DNA of 64,000 nt from Tethya wilhelma (Eukaryota; Porifera; Demospongiae; Tethyida; Tethyidae), in contig CAXIPT010000002.1 of the NCBI GenBank assembly GCA_964030475.1, positions 11,302,359 to 11,366,358 of the forward strand, given 5' to 3'. Below the pieces are notes generated by a model, which saw nothing but the letters and a program-made list of their open reading frames with translations, was not told the DNA's origin and did not search any database. This document shows positions 12,032 through 21,600 of this stretch, piece by piece. The first letter of the stretch is position 1. The number at the start of each line of letters is the position of its first letter. A program made the position numbers and the translations under genes.

Positions 12032-14370
12032 AAGAGAAAGAGAAAGGGAGTAGTGAATACACTATAAACGATTTTATATCTTGTTTGTCTTACCATCATC
12101 ATCAAGGATGTTAATCACTGCCAGGTTCTCCTCAAAGACCACACCCACTTCCCCCGTGGGAGCCGACAGGTTCACAAACAATATCCGATCTCCTTCGGCA
12201 GTTTCGTTATCACGCAGCGTGACATTAAACTGGAAGTCTGTTTCACCACCTTGAACAAACTCCATCCTCTGCTCTGTAAGCAGAAAAAACAGCCAATACA
12301 TGCATCAAACATGAGTGCATTTATTGACAAACATATCCTCATGAATATAATTTGTAGCTGCGCTAATGGTATTGGGGAGTGTATGGTATAGTTATGTGAC
12401 CTCACCTGATTGTCCCTGTGAGTCTAGTACCTCAATGACAACGGGTCGATCCAACCGCAGGTCATCGTTCCTTGAGACATTGAAGACAAGGACCGTGTCT
12501 GCCTCAGTTACCGTGACAACCTCAGGAGTGATGGTTACATTGATTCCTGTGTGCATGCGTGTAAAACAAGTTAGAATGGGGATTTCCCTCGTTACATCAT
12601 TAGTATACTGCATCTGTCAAAAAAGGCTTCTTTAAAATCAATTTTTAACAAACATAGTTCATCTCACAAATCATATCTTTGTCACTTTCAACTGGACCTG
12701 TACTCCACTTTCAGGAGCCATGCAGGGTTTCTATGGATAGGTCCAGGAGTGGAGCCAGTCCACAATGGAACACACTTGTAACTTGTATTTACTTGCTCAA
12801 ACTAGACAAATTAACCCCTTGGTGACCTTTATCAGGAAGTCCAGGTTTACAGTGCGCCTCTCTGACCTAACTATTAGCAATTAGTTGGTGTGTATCATTC
12901 TGGATGCATGTTAAGGAACCACTGAAACAATGTGTGGCTTCTCAAACAGGATGCTAGCTGCCATGTTTACACAGGAAATCATGGCTATTATAGCTATACA
13001 GAGGCCAGCTTGATGATCACTTGCCACTTTCAGTGGACCTAGAGCACATATCACACTTTCAGCACTCCCTTGTCTGCTGGTCTAGCCCAAACTATTATGT
13101 ACCTTATATTATACCAAGGCAGCTTTTAACCCAATGTAGTACTTTCATCCAGGAAGTGGACATGTTATAACCATTACTAAACTTCAGGTCAAATTCCAAG
13201 CTAATAAGGTATCTCAGTCCACCATACATGTGAGTACACAAAGGAGACTTTCTGGACTCAGCCTCCAAGAGCCTGCTCAGACACTCACACAGATATTCTT
13301 GACCAAGGACCTACATACGGTTTTCAAACTGACATCCATGAAAACAAAAACGTTGAGTTACAGTGGTTGTCAGGTGACATCATTCCCAGGCCTTCTCCTT
13401 GACGATCTTTATCAGTAAAGACAATCAAAATTACCCAAAAAACAATTTCAAGGAGGTAGCCTTTATGGAAACGAGGGTAGCTAACCATGTTTCAAAGTAA
13501 CCATCCTACCCTATCCATTATTGTCTAAATGCAAGAGACATTCTCACTTACTGTCATTGTCAATGATGGTAATGACAGCCTCAGAAGGATCCTCTAGGAA
13601 CACGTTACTTCCAGCTCCCAGCTCCGGAGAATCAAGAGAGAGAGAAACTGAAAAAAACTCTTCAGTTGCTTCTACAATTTCATCATCGATTACAATCAGC
13701 CCAAAGCGAGTGGAGTCTTCCTCGGCCAGGAGCAAGACAGGGAAACGAAGAAAACTGTTGGGAAACGGACCATAATCACCACCAACACCACCTATATGAA
13801 TGTGAGCATACAGTACAAAGTCAATTTGACTTAAGGGGTTACTGATTGCTGATCATCATATATTACGATGATTGTCAATCATGTCCAAAGTAGTCAAAAA
13901 ATGTTTTTCTCTTCTCAAACATAATAATTCATATTTCAATTTCAGCGTCTCCTCTGACCTCTTGCTGTGCCGTTGACGATGTTTATGTTGACAAACAAGT
14001 TTTGCTGGGTGACGCCAGACTTGACGATCTCCACAGCAATAAACCGCTGATCCTCACGAACAGTGTAACCACTCGAACTGAAACTGATGAAAATATCTAA
14101 GGGAGAAAAAGAGAGATAGCAAAGACATAACACACATCCTCACAAACAAAGAGTCCAACTCACTCTCATTGTCCAGCAATAGGATAGTGGTCTCAGCGAT
14201 TACGCCTGGAGTGCCCAGCTGTTCGTCCACCAGGACCAGCTGCAAGGTGAAGTCCTCGGAACCCTCACTGATGTCATCATCCAAGAAGTTCACACGAACC
14301 ATGTTGGTGGTTTCAGACGGGGAGAAGGTCAAAGTCTCTCTTATGGCAAGATAGTCCTCATCAGCTATGA

Positions 14371-14411
<41 letters not shown>

Positions 14412-15387
14412 TATGTGAGTGTGTGAGTGTGTGAGGGTGTAAGAATGTGAGCACACACACATATACACACACAGGTAGCTGCTACCTCTGGCTCTTTCGT
14501 CCTGAGAGATCAGGTCAAGTTGAATGTCCCTTTGTAGGTCAGCATTTAATATGAGTTGAATTTCAACAAATGCATCAGTTTCATTAGCTTCGTATATACT
14601 CTCCGAGAACAATACATTGAGATCTGATAAATAGAGAAAGTAATATAAAAAACAAGTAAATACCGTATAGCGGGAAATTTTCGTGGGGGAAAATTTTTGC
14701 GTTTTCGTCTTGAATAGAAATTTGCGGGGAAATTTTTCGTGGATTGCGTCTCAACTATACGTGACGACCACATACCTTACAAATTTCGTGGGGGAAAATT
14801 TTCGCGGAAAGCTACCAAACCGCGAAATTCGCAAAAATTTTCCCCCACGAAAATTTCCCGCTATACGGTATGACACAGTTATTATCAAGCAAACAAAAAA
14901 TTCTTTGGAAGCAGCACATGGATGAAGTTCATAGCTTGATACACACACACATACATACCTACCCTCATTATCCACTATCAATATTTCAATGTCACTCGGA
15001 GCTAGGTTGACTCGGGGATGGTCAGTCCTCAGTTCAAGGGTAAAACCCTCTCGTCCTTCAAAGAATGAGTCGTCGACAATATCCAACTGGATGGTTTGGA
15101 CAAACGGCTCACTGGGAGAAAAGGTGAAGGAGGTCTCACCCAGCTGAAAATCTTCCCCGTCTGAGTCAATACATTGACGCTACATATACAAGATGGTCAC
15201 TTCAATAACATAGAGCTACACTACCTTCAGCTAGTCCATCTGTCACTGCCCCCACACTGATACTAACGGGGGCTCTGAGAGTGCCCTCTTGAAGTGCTAG
15301 AGAGACATTGAGTGCTTGGGAGGCCTCGTTCACTGTCAGGTTGCCAGACTGAGTAAAACCAATTGTGACCTCTGATGAGGATGGATG

Positions 15388-15418
<31 letters not shown>

Positions 15419-17549
15419 NACATTTTAAATTTTGAATGTGTTCTATTTTTTTAGTGATGAGTTACATTATACTGCATTATAATAATAGTATGTTTGAACT
15501 AAAGTACAGTGGCCAGGGGTTCTTTGGGAAATTTCACTAAGAGGGAGCGTACAATTATATTTTTGAGAAAAATTAAGGAGGTGAAATATAGTATGTACAA
15601 TGTGCCAAATACATCAATTGAAGAGTGTGCATGAGGCATACTCCCCGATGAACATTTAGGCTCTCAAAGGTCAAGGGAAGGGGAGGGGAGGGGAGGCCCA
15701 CTCACCACCCCCTAAATGAAACCCAGTATACTGCTATTAGTTGAATAGTTGACAAACTTACCATTCCAGTTTAAGTGTGACTAGAAATGCGTGTACACAC
15801 ACACAAAGTAACTTACTGTCAGATGAGTTAGTACCATTTTTTGTCTGTAGGGCAATGAAAATGAATTGTACCAATGCCAAGTACCCAGATTCCTATGGTC
15901 ACTACAGAGAAGCAAAAGTTACAGCAATCAAACATCATTGGTGGTGGAAGGTATACACTTCTTACTAGTTTCTTGACAGGTATAACATGTGACTTGTATG
16001 TATACACCAGATAAACATGGCATTTGACAAACTTCAAGCAACTGCTAACTTCAGTGGTTTTCTAATTTTCCTTGAAGAAGATCACTATGTGGCACCTGAT
16101 TTCATTGTAATGGCCAACAAGTTGATTGAGCTAAAGAAAAATAAATGTCCCGATTGTGATTTTATTAACCTTGGAATGTACAACAAAGTCAAGAGCTATC
16201 AAGGACTATCCACCAAGGTAATTTTTGTATACAGAGCAAGTATTAGCTCTTAGTGAATTAAGGGGTTAAAAAGGTACCAAAAATTGTAAATAACTTTGTA
16301 ACTTTGTTACTTTTGTTCATAGATATATTTATAATGTGTCTTGTGTATCCATAGTATACATGACAAGATGTCCTCTATAGCTATAAAACTTATCAGTTAC
16401 TCATAGCGAAGTGCAACATCTAGCTAGCATACTTGTCTCTGAGTTGCAGGCATACATTACATTAAAGTTTATTCTATAGGCAAGTGTTGGAGTATGGAAT
16501 GCTGGTAAAAATAACATGGGATTTGGAATGAACAGGCAAACTTGGAATAACATTAAACAATGTGCAAAGGTAAGATAGAATTGACCAGACATTCTGAAAA
16601 TGGAAAAGTTACATTCTACAATTGTGCACAAAAAGTGGATGTTCGTTTTCCCTTTTGGAATGTCTGGCAAGCAAGACAATTTTTTAAAATATAACTTACA
16701 TTCTAATATTCACTGTAATAGCACTTACAGTAAATCAATATGTTAAATGTATCAGTGGCAGACCAGACATAAAATTATAATAATATTATTATTATTTCTT
16801 ATTCTTTATTAGCATTTTTGCTCGTATGATGACTATAACTGGGACTGGTCATTGAATGCATTGGGACCAGCTTGTCTTGACAGACAGCTGAAAGTCTTAG
16901 TTATGAAGGCACCAAGGATTGTACACATTGGATCATGGTATGCTTTTAATTCTGTGTCAATACTCATGAAGTTATTCATTTCTTTGCTCGTGCTTCTCAG
17001 TGGTATTCATCATCACAAATCTTGCAATAATGAAGAGCAACAAGCTCGACTGGCAAAGGAAAAGTTTGATAGTCAGTCAGCCCATCTTTTTCCAAGTAGT
17101 TTGTTTCTAGATCCAGGATTAAATCCAGCTCCACCAAAGAAGAAAATTAAAAACTATGGAGGCTGGGGTGATATCAGAGACCACAACCTATGTTTAAGTT
17201 TTTTAGAACCCCTCAGCTGATATATTATTATCTAGTTCTTGTTTGTGTATAATTCAGTGTTACTGAATAATCAATGCAATCATGCACTCCCACCTTTCCT
17301 GTTGTAATTATTTTAATTATGATAACAGTATGTAAACTTATTATCCGTATTGTTGTAATTTTTTTTAAATAATTCTTGTCAAAAGTGACTATATACTATA
17401 GAGTATGAGTATAAGTGTTTGTGACTAGGAAAAGGGGTCATTTGGGCTCATATGACAAAATCAAGTTTTTGTATGCAATAGGTTGCACTATCATAGAAGT
17501 CTCTAGAAACAAAAACTTACAACACACTAAGCAGTAATTATATTATGTN

Positions 17550-17582
<33 letters not shown>

Positions 17583-18504
17583 ACTGTAAGGTTTGAGCTT
17601 AATAACATTATTGTAGGGTGACACTATGTACTCCAAAAATTACTCGATCACTTATCACCATGCAGTCAACAAACATGTGCAGTACATGTGAGTACAAAGT
17701 GAAGATGACTGTGGTCTAAATCTAACAATGTTAAAGGTTTTGCAGAGAGTATTATATGAACAATGTTTGTACTCTTGGTCTACCACATCCATAAGCTGCC
17801 ATCTGGAATCTCCTTCTAGTGTCCATGAAAAAACTCCACACATCAAAGCCATATTTGTGGCTTCTAGCCTCTACAAACAGTATAGTATGCTTATTCCATT
17901 ACTGGGACACTTTGACAGCTGTGTTTATACTCTTATTGTAAGCCAACACTGCACCAGAGAGTGCTCTGATTAGGAAGGGGGGCAGCAATGTCACAGAGAG
18001 TTACTGATCTCCCATTGTATGAGAAAAGCATGCTTGAATTGACAGTGATAAACATACAAACATACAAGCAATACTGCATACCATCGCAGTTTTGACATGT
18101 TCCATCTAGGTCAGTGAAGGATGAGAAGGAGTTCAATACACAGCAAATGTTGAATGGATCTTCCACCCCACTATCAGCAAACTCTTCCAGGTTGCAGTCA
18201 AGTTGTGTGTAGCATATTGTAGAGGATTGACAATTGGCTGCAGTGATACAATATAATATATTGTGAGAGACATGCAAGCCTAACCAAGCCTCAATGAAAT
18301 CTCTCTTTCTCTCTCTCTCTCTCACACACACACATAGACACAGACACATATACATAAGTAAAATATTGATAAGAACAATTTAAGAAAACGACAAAGGATA
18401 CTTCTCATCTGTTCAAAATTATAGTATACTTGTAAACATTTACCTTTAGAAGCCAGAAACACCACCAGGCTCAAAACCACGCTGCAGCTACGTACACCCT
18501 CCAT
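6007..18504 (-). CDS. AF-3: aggregation-factor core-like protein with Cys-rich N-terminus, Calx-beta array and Wreath domain
   Basis: The start at 18504 opens a signal peptide (MEGVRSCSVVLSLVVFLASK; exon 18444-18504). Exon 18081-18238 encodes a 52-residue Cys-rich segment with a CC pair. Calx-beta half-domain exons follow between 15373 and 7424: first halves near 15.3, 14.5, 14.0, 12.5, 11.9 and 11.3 kb, paired with second halves near 15.1, 14.3, 13.7, 12.2, 11.6 and 11.0 kb. Exons at 10707-11092, 9350-9733 and 8871-9247 carry a second half fused to the next first half. Then come Wreath (6558-7130) and the C-terminal exon (6007-6350). Second halves show the family pattern of an acidic DD turn, E-EGxExF-V and a closing IxDND. 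The protein is probably secreted, with Ca2+-binding Calx-beta repeats. No VWD domain was found. The last exon has an in-frame TAG (6340-6342), so the C-terminal tail may not be made. Counts are inflated by a duplication at the n at 10705. Confidence 0.8.
6340..6342 (-). other. In-frame TAG near the start of the AF-3 last exon
   Basis: After the acceptor at 6351-6353 the phase-1 frame reads Gly-Gln-Phe-TAG. AF-2 and AF-4 read Gly-Gln-Phe-Trp (TGG) at the same place. Downstream of the TAG the frame remains open for about 110 codons, closely matching the other two C-terminal exons. The alternative AGs at the acceptor (after GTCAG or after TTCTAG) shift the frame and soon hit a TGA. Either a sequence error, a nonsense allele, or a real shortening right after the Wreath domain. 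Confidence 0.85.
6558..7130 (-). other. Wreath domain exon of AF-3
   Basis: 191 codons, phase 1 on both sides. It begins with a Pro/Thr-rich linker (PTPSPFPPP), then NDSVIGDPLYTVPF, LCYEI, FNLVSDTC, GVRAV, VRVSVPNCENIRLVMWI and RGLNLRPTSHGL. Same domain as in AF-2 and AF-4, with diverged middle loops. Confidence 0.85.
7193..7350. mobile_element. Short inverted-repeat element (MITE), 158 bp
   Basis: Ends read TACTGTAGGTCAGGAAATTT inward on one side and, on the opposite strand, TACCGTAGATCAGAAAATTT on the other, imperfect terminal inverted repeats. It lies in an AF-3 intron. The TAC(C/T)GTA start is shared with the elements at 14661, 23968, 35135 and 60210. Confidence 0.65.
7841..8254. repeat. 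Perfect 109-bp inverted repeat around a 196-bp spacer
   Basis: Positions 7841-7949 and 8146-8254 are exact reverse complements, base by base. The arms contain no exon. A shorter related word (GCCCATTCCTA) recurs near 8791. It lies in an AF-3 intron. Perfect identity implies recent origin: a foldback or MITE-like insertion, or an inverted duplication. Confidence 0.9.
9350..12030. repeat. Near-identical ~1.35-kb direct duplication joined at an n
   Basis: 9350-10704 and 10706-about 12030 align at a constant offset near 1356 with scattered substitutions, covering the same four Calx-beta exons, introns and microsatellite. The single n at 10705 is the seam. Crossing the seam puts two first-half exons in a row (10707 then 10588 in transcription order), which breaks the alternating half-domain order. 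This favours two haplotypes laid end to end over a true tandem copy. Confidence 0.8.
10595..10705. repeat. (TG)n(GA)n compound microsatellite ending in an assembly n
   Basis: Long TG run then GA run, with a single n at 10705. The equivalent tract in the second copy is at about 11948-12045. Confidence 0.9.
11948..12045. repeat. (TG)n(GA)n compound microsatellite
   Basis: Counterpart of the tract ending at 10705, with a different repeat length. It lies just upstream (in transcription) of a Calx-beta exon acceptor, so the transcript has a CA-rich tract there. Confidence 0.85.
12640..13540. other. Long AF-3 intron with nothing recognisable
   Basis: Lies between Calx-beta half exons at 12.4-12.55 and 13.55-13.79 kb. 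No domain, RNA gene or clear inverted repeat was seen; two loosely similar stretches containing ACTTTCA...GGACCT near 12685 and 13025 may be old repeat remnants. Confidence 0.4.
14368..14464. repeat. (TG)n-rich microsatellite next to an AF-3 exon
   Basis: TG run decaying into TGAGTG words, directly upstream of the acceptor of the second-half Calx-beta exon (about 14165-14365). The transcript carries CA repeats at the 3' splice site. Confidence 0.85.
14661..14870. mobile_element. MITE with long terminal inverted repeats, 210 bp
   Basis: The left end TACCGTATAGCGGGAAATTT is exactly mirrored at the right end (14851-14870). The match continues inward through a G-run/A-rich stretch for about 40 bp with few differences. 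No coding capacity. It sits in an AF-3 intron between two Calx-beta exons. The terminal TA bases could include a TA target duplication. Confidence 0.85.
15419..15419. other. Assembly gap (single n) left of the MGAT2 contig
   Basis: An n ends a TG microsatellite directly upstream of AF-3 Calx-beta coding sequence. Everything from 15420 to 17548 lies between this n and the one at 17549. Confidence 0.9.
15420..15850. other. Non-coding stretch in front of the MGAT2 fragment
   Basis: If the gene were complete, the N-terminal half of MGAT2 would have to lie here or further upstream; no such exon is present. A GGGGA-rich stretch near 15680 and AT-rich sequence only. Confidence 0.6.
15851..17220 (+). 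CDS. MGAT2: MGAT2 (GnT-II) C-terminal half, 5' part missing
   Basis: Five exons with clean GT/AG borders: 15851-15950, 16011-16217, 16480-16569, 16813-16937 and 17001-17220 (TGA). The encoded segments match the catalytic half of alpha-1,6-mannosyl-glycoprotein 2-beta-N-acetylglucosaminyltransferase: YPDSYGHYREAK, KHHWWWK, LIFLEEDHYVAPDF (acidic EED motif expected at the donor/metal site), NNMGFGMNR, YDDYNWDWSL, GIHHHKSC and NYGGWGDIRDH. In the family this Golgi type II enzyme adds GlcNAc to the alpha-1,6 mannose arm during complex N-glycan synthesis. The membrane anchor and N-terminal half are absent. It lies on the opposite strand to AF-3 and between two single-n joins, so it is either truly nested or a misplaced contig. 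Confidence 0.9.
17549..17549. other. Assembly gap (single n) right of the MGAT2 contig
   Basis: An n followed immediately by a TG microsatellite (17550-17580). With the n at 15419 it brackets the MGAT2 fragment. Confidence 0.9.
17550..18080. other. AF-3 intron side, no supported exon
   Basis: Starts with a TG tract. Open frames exist on both strands (for example 17655-17852 minus) but none has a recognisable domain. The first Calx-beta exon after the Cys-rich exon is only met at 15.37 kb, across two gaps, so exons may be missing. Confidence 0.4.
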
Positions 18505-18627
18505 TGGTATCTGTCTGTGTGCCTTTGGTAAACTGATTTCTCTTCAGCTACCTTCCATCAAGGTAGCCAGCAAAGCCACGCTGCAAACAACGCCCACTCA
18601 AAATTTATTACGTACGCCATTATCATC

Positions 18628-18639
18628 TGCGCATGCGCA
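18628..18639. promoter_or_regulatory. NRF-1-type palindrome in the AF-3/AF-4 spacer
   Basis: TGCGCATGCGCA lies 124 bp upstream of the AF-3 ATG, inside the only 193-bp spacer between the AF-3 start codon and the AF-4 stop codon. No TATA box was seen here, so AF-3 may use a TATA-less promoter, unlike AF-1 and AF-2. AACGCCCAC, resembling part of the EGR-like element near the receptors, also lies in this spacer near 18586. Confidence 0.4.
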
Positions 18640-18697
18640 AAAGAGTAAATGCGCGCCAAATTTAACATTCACTGAAAAAAATACAGCACAAACAGTT

Positions 18698-21600
18698 TTA
18701 ACAAAATTTATCGCTAAATTGTGAGTATTTGAATTGAGTTTCATGTAGTCCATCGACTCTGTAGTCACGGTATCTTCCTTCAATCACAGAATCAACATGT
18801 GTTTCAAATTCAGCTAGCTGACCACCCTGAGCACTGCCAGCATAGAAGCAACGGACACCCTTCTCGTCCCAGCTGCGATGAAACAGCTCACCAACAAAGG
18901 TCCTTGGTTGGCTAGATGGTGGATTAACTGTTATCTCGTAGAGCCTGTCCACGTTGAAGTAGTCAGATATGAGCTGTGTGTTTGATCCAGTGTAGTTTAG
19001 CGGGTGGAATGAAATAGGGATGTTCCAGAATTGACCTTGGAGTGGATGTAATTACATATGCATGTAGGTTTCACTTTCAGAAGCAAGTTTTTAGGAAGGT
19101 ATAGACACAGTCATGTATGTATGGACTATATACAAAAGTAGCTAATATTATTGTATCTTACCTAGCAGTCCATGTGAAGTAGGACGTAAATTGATGCCAC
19201 GTGAAATGACAAACTTGATCATTTCTTGTCCGCTCACGTTCTCGCAAATCACCCACATCACCAGCTGGGTCCCCTCGCAGTTTGGAACGGACACACGCAC
19301 CCTCTCCCTGTGGCTGCTCACAGAAACTCCCTCTGCACTGAACCGTGACATTGCCACGCTAGCATTTCCTCGAGTGACACAAGGCACGCAGCTGTCGCTC
19401 AGAGAGACGGTCACATCCACACACTCACCTCTCCTGTCCACGGCACGGACACCCACTGCACCTATGATGTTGCCGTTGCCAGGGATACTCATTGGAAGGT
19501 AGTGAGCGTTTACGGAAGTGCAACGATCGGAGACCAGGTTGAATATCTGATTGGCTGCTCCGTGAATTTCGAAACAAAGAGCTGGAGGTGTGGTGCCAGT
19601 TGTTTTGGGAATGATAGGGGCCAACCCCTGCTCGTCATAGAGGGGGACGGAGAACAGGGGGTCACCAATGATTGTATCGTTCCCTAAAAATCCTGCAAGA
19701 AAATGGAAAAAACAAGAGCACAAACTGTAAAGTAAAGTTGTAGATCACGAAACAAACAGAGGTTCTTACCACATTCCTGTCTTTCATCACGGAGAAACTG
19801 CTCTCCTGGGTTCACTCTCCAGCTGTCAGCAAACATCTCAATTGCACCTCTATCTGCCAACTGGGCAACAGTGCTCCTGTCGCTGTGAACCAGGTCTCCA
19901 TCCAGGGTTCCACACAGACCACACACTTCAGACAAAGTCCCCTCTCGAGTAACATTCACGAGGAGAGAGTTCAGGTTATCATTTCTCTGACGCACAAGGA
20001 GAACACCAAGAGAAGACAGCTCAATCGTGACCACCCCACTACGCTGGCTGATGGAGACATCATTGGCATACACCACTTCATTGCCATCTTGACTGACTGA
20101 GACAGGATTACCAAGATTCAATGTCTCTATCGTGAGATCTTCGTGGACTATGATTCTTGCTTCTTCCAGTGCTATCCCTACGCGGCCCATGTCTAAGGTA
20201 CTTGATAAGAAGTCCACAGTAATTCTAAACGTCGAGGGATTTATGTTGCAAGCAGCCAATAGAATGTGCTCGCACGTGCTGTGAAAGTTGTAGCTCTGTA
20301 GTGGAGACAAGGGAGGGAGGAATGGCTGAATGACGAGGGTGTCTTCTACCGTACATATTGCTGGAGGCGGCTCACCTATGAAGTCATATTGCACCATTTG
20401 AAATACCAATGATTATTCGCACACATCTTGTGAGAAGAAAGAGAAGTCATCAAATCTCACTTACTTGTATCGAGGATGGTGATAGAGACAAGGCAGTCTC
20501 CATCAGAGCTAAGAATCCGAGGGTCATCCGACACAACGTTGGCACAGAACTCTTCCTCACGCTCCACCTCACTGTCCTCCAAGATGGCCGCCTGTGTGCA
20601 GGAGACCATCTCACCAGGACTGAAGGAGATGGACACACCTTCATTCACATAGTCAACACCACCTAGATACATTGTGACATTTACATACTGTAAATTGATG
20701 CATTGATACAGTCGCGTAGCCAGCGGTAAAATCTATTGCCAAACCGGAAATGACGTTTCCACAAAATGGCGGCTTACACGTGGCAGTAACTGGAGTGAGC
20801 GAGTTCTGTTTTTGGACAGAGAACTGAACCGATCAGGATGGATAGACTACAAGCAATTGTTCAGTGGTAAGTTGGCTTGATATTTAAATGGTTAGAATGT
20901 TATGAAAATATCAGTGAATTACTTTATGAGGGTGCTTATAAGTTCAGTCTTCCATAAGCATAGTGAATGAGGTAAACTAAATCTGAGTTTGCTCCCAATA
21001 CGAGATGTTTGCAGTTACCAAACTTCTTGCTGAGTAAGCCCCTTTGCTGTACTACTTGCTGTGTGAGTGGTTAGGTCAGTGCTTGTTGGGGAATGAAATG
21101 TCACAAAACAATATATCGGAACAAAACTCTCCCATACATTTCTCCCTATCTCAAGTATAATTTGCATATTCATTTACTGATTTACATATTCATTAGTACA
21201 CCACTGACATCATAAACACACTTTATGCTCTTGTTATTCACTTTTAGGTTTCCACCGAGGATGATAAACAACCTCATTTGAATGTTGTGTTAGATCTTTC
21301 TCATATGCACAGCTACTCCCTTCTAGATACCTCTTCAAACTCGTACAGTCTCTGTTAAGAGCATCGTTCCAGATGGCTATAGTGAACACTCTCCTGTCTG
21401 CAAATACTACTTGGCAAGGACCATGATTCTGAGAGCCACCTGAAAAGCTTTGCTCCTGGCATGGTGTACAGCTGCTGTGCCATGATAATAACAAATTTAT
21501 GTTGTGAATATGTCGATAATAATTGATTTTTATGCTCATTATTCGTGCTCTTGTGCACACTAGCTGCATCATTTTGCAGTTACAATTTTTAATGCTGAGA

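Noticed and set aside
16401..16679. 92-codon minus-strand frame overlapping MGAT2
   Set aside because: It overlaps a clear MGAT2 exon on the other strand and has no recognisable content.
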